Position numbers and translations under genes: made by a program. A model generated the notes under the pieces. That model worked only from the letters and a program-made list of their open reading frames with translations. It was not told the origin of the DNA and made no database searches. Source: an uncultured Eubacteriales bacterium (GTDB lineage Bacteria; Bacillota; Clostridia; TANB77; CAG-508). Taken from it: DNA of 15,185 bases. Every line of letters starts with the position of its first letter. Within the stretch, counting starts at the first letter, position 1. Shown here piece by piece: positions 15,101 to 15,185 of this stretch. The stretch is taken from positions 1-15,185 of the forward strand of contig CABTXJ010000011.1 of NCBI GenBank assembly GCA_902488785.1, in the 5' to 3' direction.

Positions 15101-15185
15101 CTATTAAGCTCTCAGGACTAACACCGTATTCTTCTTCTATTTTTTCTACATCATAACTAATATATTCAGTTTTCTTATTTACTAT
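12168..15185 (-). CDS. polA: DNA polymerase I with enlarged central region, 5' end outside window
   Basis: PolA fills gaps and removes Okazaki primers. About 1005 residues are visible. The frame is open to the right edge, and the ATG at 15086 is internal. The fragment begins in the 5' nuclease domain: LIEVKGLMGDSSDNIPG and the helix-hairpin-helix GVGEKTALKLI. The vestigial 3'-5' exonuclease domain lacks the DxE motif; only a relic of the ExoII region (LKYDTEIAGYILDSS, about 395-409) is seen, as in other Firmicutes. The polymerase domain is complete: TATGRISSVDPNMQNIP, motif A DGDYSQIELR with Asp782, motif B RSSAKAVNFGIIYG (Arg831, Lys835, Phe839) and motif C QVHDE with Asp959. Two insertions rich in Lys, Glu and Asn lie at about 234-318 and 438-548. 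Extrapolating the missing N terminus gives about 1150 residues, against about 880 in Bacillus. The frame is uninterrupted and motifs are intact, so it should be functional. Confidence 0.96.
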   Translation of the reverse strand: MVNKKTEYISYDVEKIEEEYGVSPESLIEVKGLMGDSSDNIPGIAGVGEKTALKLIKEYESIDGIYEKIEKDEDDIAKGLRKKLIEGKDIAYMSRKLGEIVTDLDIEYDIKDMEYITWKNENVYNDLKKLNITSIISKYNLENYSNNNDEEEKYEDIEENITLEELAEKIKEKNNNIKEINFEKYLENNENIIIYNHNESKEKYEKEFLGKVKKAKEVYVSFVYNELKRPNRNSDEKEADLEDKTADIVYNSLNDIFTSKDVDYIIEKTKKKLEEDLLKDKENSKESKKNENGKEKESEKILEIKNILKEYMSKNNIKDDIHFGKINDKCNESISNEIIRYINIMLKEGNKAYIYTYKPGEIKDILEDENIQKISHCSKSHIVYLKEKGIEFKGLKYDTEIAGYILDSSLNNYTIENIFLRIFEKDISKLIEDYIREQNYFETNNKKENKIIMSLKRTIKKILEKTSKKEKDNNSINNFYNYSNNENYQIDLDTFLNDNIEENNENKNNEYKNISIYNIEKELKILYGIDSKNIDEKAKAKNMKEYKKLVDKLEKEIISAVAMQIERIIELEKYEKTKYYLPIIIYILKKSQEESIKENKQERLLEEIEIPLIYVLADMQYKGMFVDEEELSAFGDRLKEKSKKIEEKISEIAGHEINVSSPKQIGELLFEELKIAKGKKTKTGYSTGFDELKKIEKNHEVVGYILEYREINKLISTYVEGLNSCINSITGNIHSEFKQTVTATGRISSVDPNMQNIPTRTELGQEIRKCFKPQNYVYIDGDYSQIELRVLSAMSKDETMINAFKEGMDIHRSTAATVLNKDYDEVTKKERSSAKAVNFGIIYGISDYGLSENLGIPVKEAKEYIEKYLEKYSKISEYMENIVESAKENGYVETLYNRRRYTPGIDSKNYLVRESAKRIAMNAPIQGTAADIMKIAMVNVYNRFKKENIKSNIVLQVHDELIIDTLEEEKEIVFNILKEEMENAADIGVKLIADINEGKNWNESK

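Noticed and set aside
12168..15185. Frameshift or pseudogene in polA because of its odd middle
   Set aside because: The frame is uninterrupted from the right edge to the stop, and the 5' nuclease end and polymerase motifs A, B and C are all intact.
1..15185. CRISPR array, insertion sequence or prophage
   Set aside because: There are no regularly spaced repeats, transposase, integrase or phage structural motifs; the genes are mostly core functions with uniform AT-rich composition.

Overview
The window comes from a very AT-rich, Gram-positive-type bacterium, most likely a low-GC Firmicute of the Clostridia. The evidence is RNase Y, a BmrCD/TM287-288-type heterodimeric ABC exporter, the Staphylococcus-type class I fructose-bisphosphate aldolase, strong AGGAGG-like ribosome binding sites and near-consensus sigma-A promoters. 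The standard genetic code is used (Trp is TGG). Most of the window is core genome; I see no insertion sequence, prophage gene or CRISPR array.

Layout. Positions 2-1063 (+) hold the 3' two-thirds of rny (RNase Y). A tRNA-Pro(UGG) at 1158-1233 follows, with its own promoter and a rho-independent terminator. Positions 1309-1878 are non-coding, AT-rich and contain several hairpins, some of which end transcription of the small acidic orphan protein gene at 1879-2202 (-). This orphan and an ABC exporter operon (2427-5952, +) are divergent; each has a near-consensus promoter, and a palindrome plus a direct repeat lie between them. The exporter operon ends at a 30-nt perfect palindrome that also ends the opposing truA-dnaE operon (10030 down to 6024, -). 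Upstream of truA lies a structured RNA of about 180-200 nt (10097-10297, -), probably 6S RNA, with its own promoter and terminator. Next come fda (10475-11359, +) with a bidirectional terminator, and then a minus-strand operon of polA (5' end beyond the window) followed by a small single-pass membrane protein.

Functional themes. dnaE and polA supply replication and repair synthesis. truA, tRNA-Pro, RNase Y and the probable 6S RNA serve RNA modification, translation, mRNA turnover and RNA polymerase control. fda is glycolytic. The ABC pair is a heterodimeric exporter with one degenerate and one consensus ATP site.

The points most worth a second look are: the structured RNA, which can form two mutually exclusive helices; PolA, which carries two large Lys/Glu/Asn-rich insertions and should be roughly 275 residues longer than usual; the divergent control region before the exporter together with its unrecognised acidic neighbour; and the leader hairpin of fda. 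No clearly new multi-gene system is visible.
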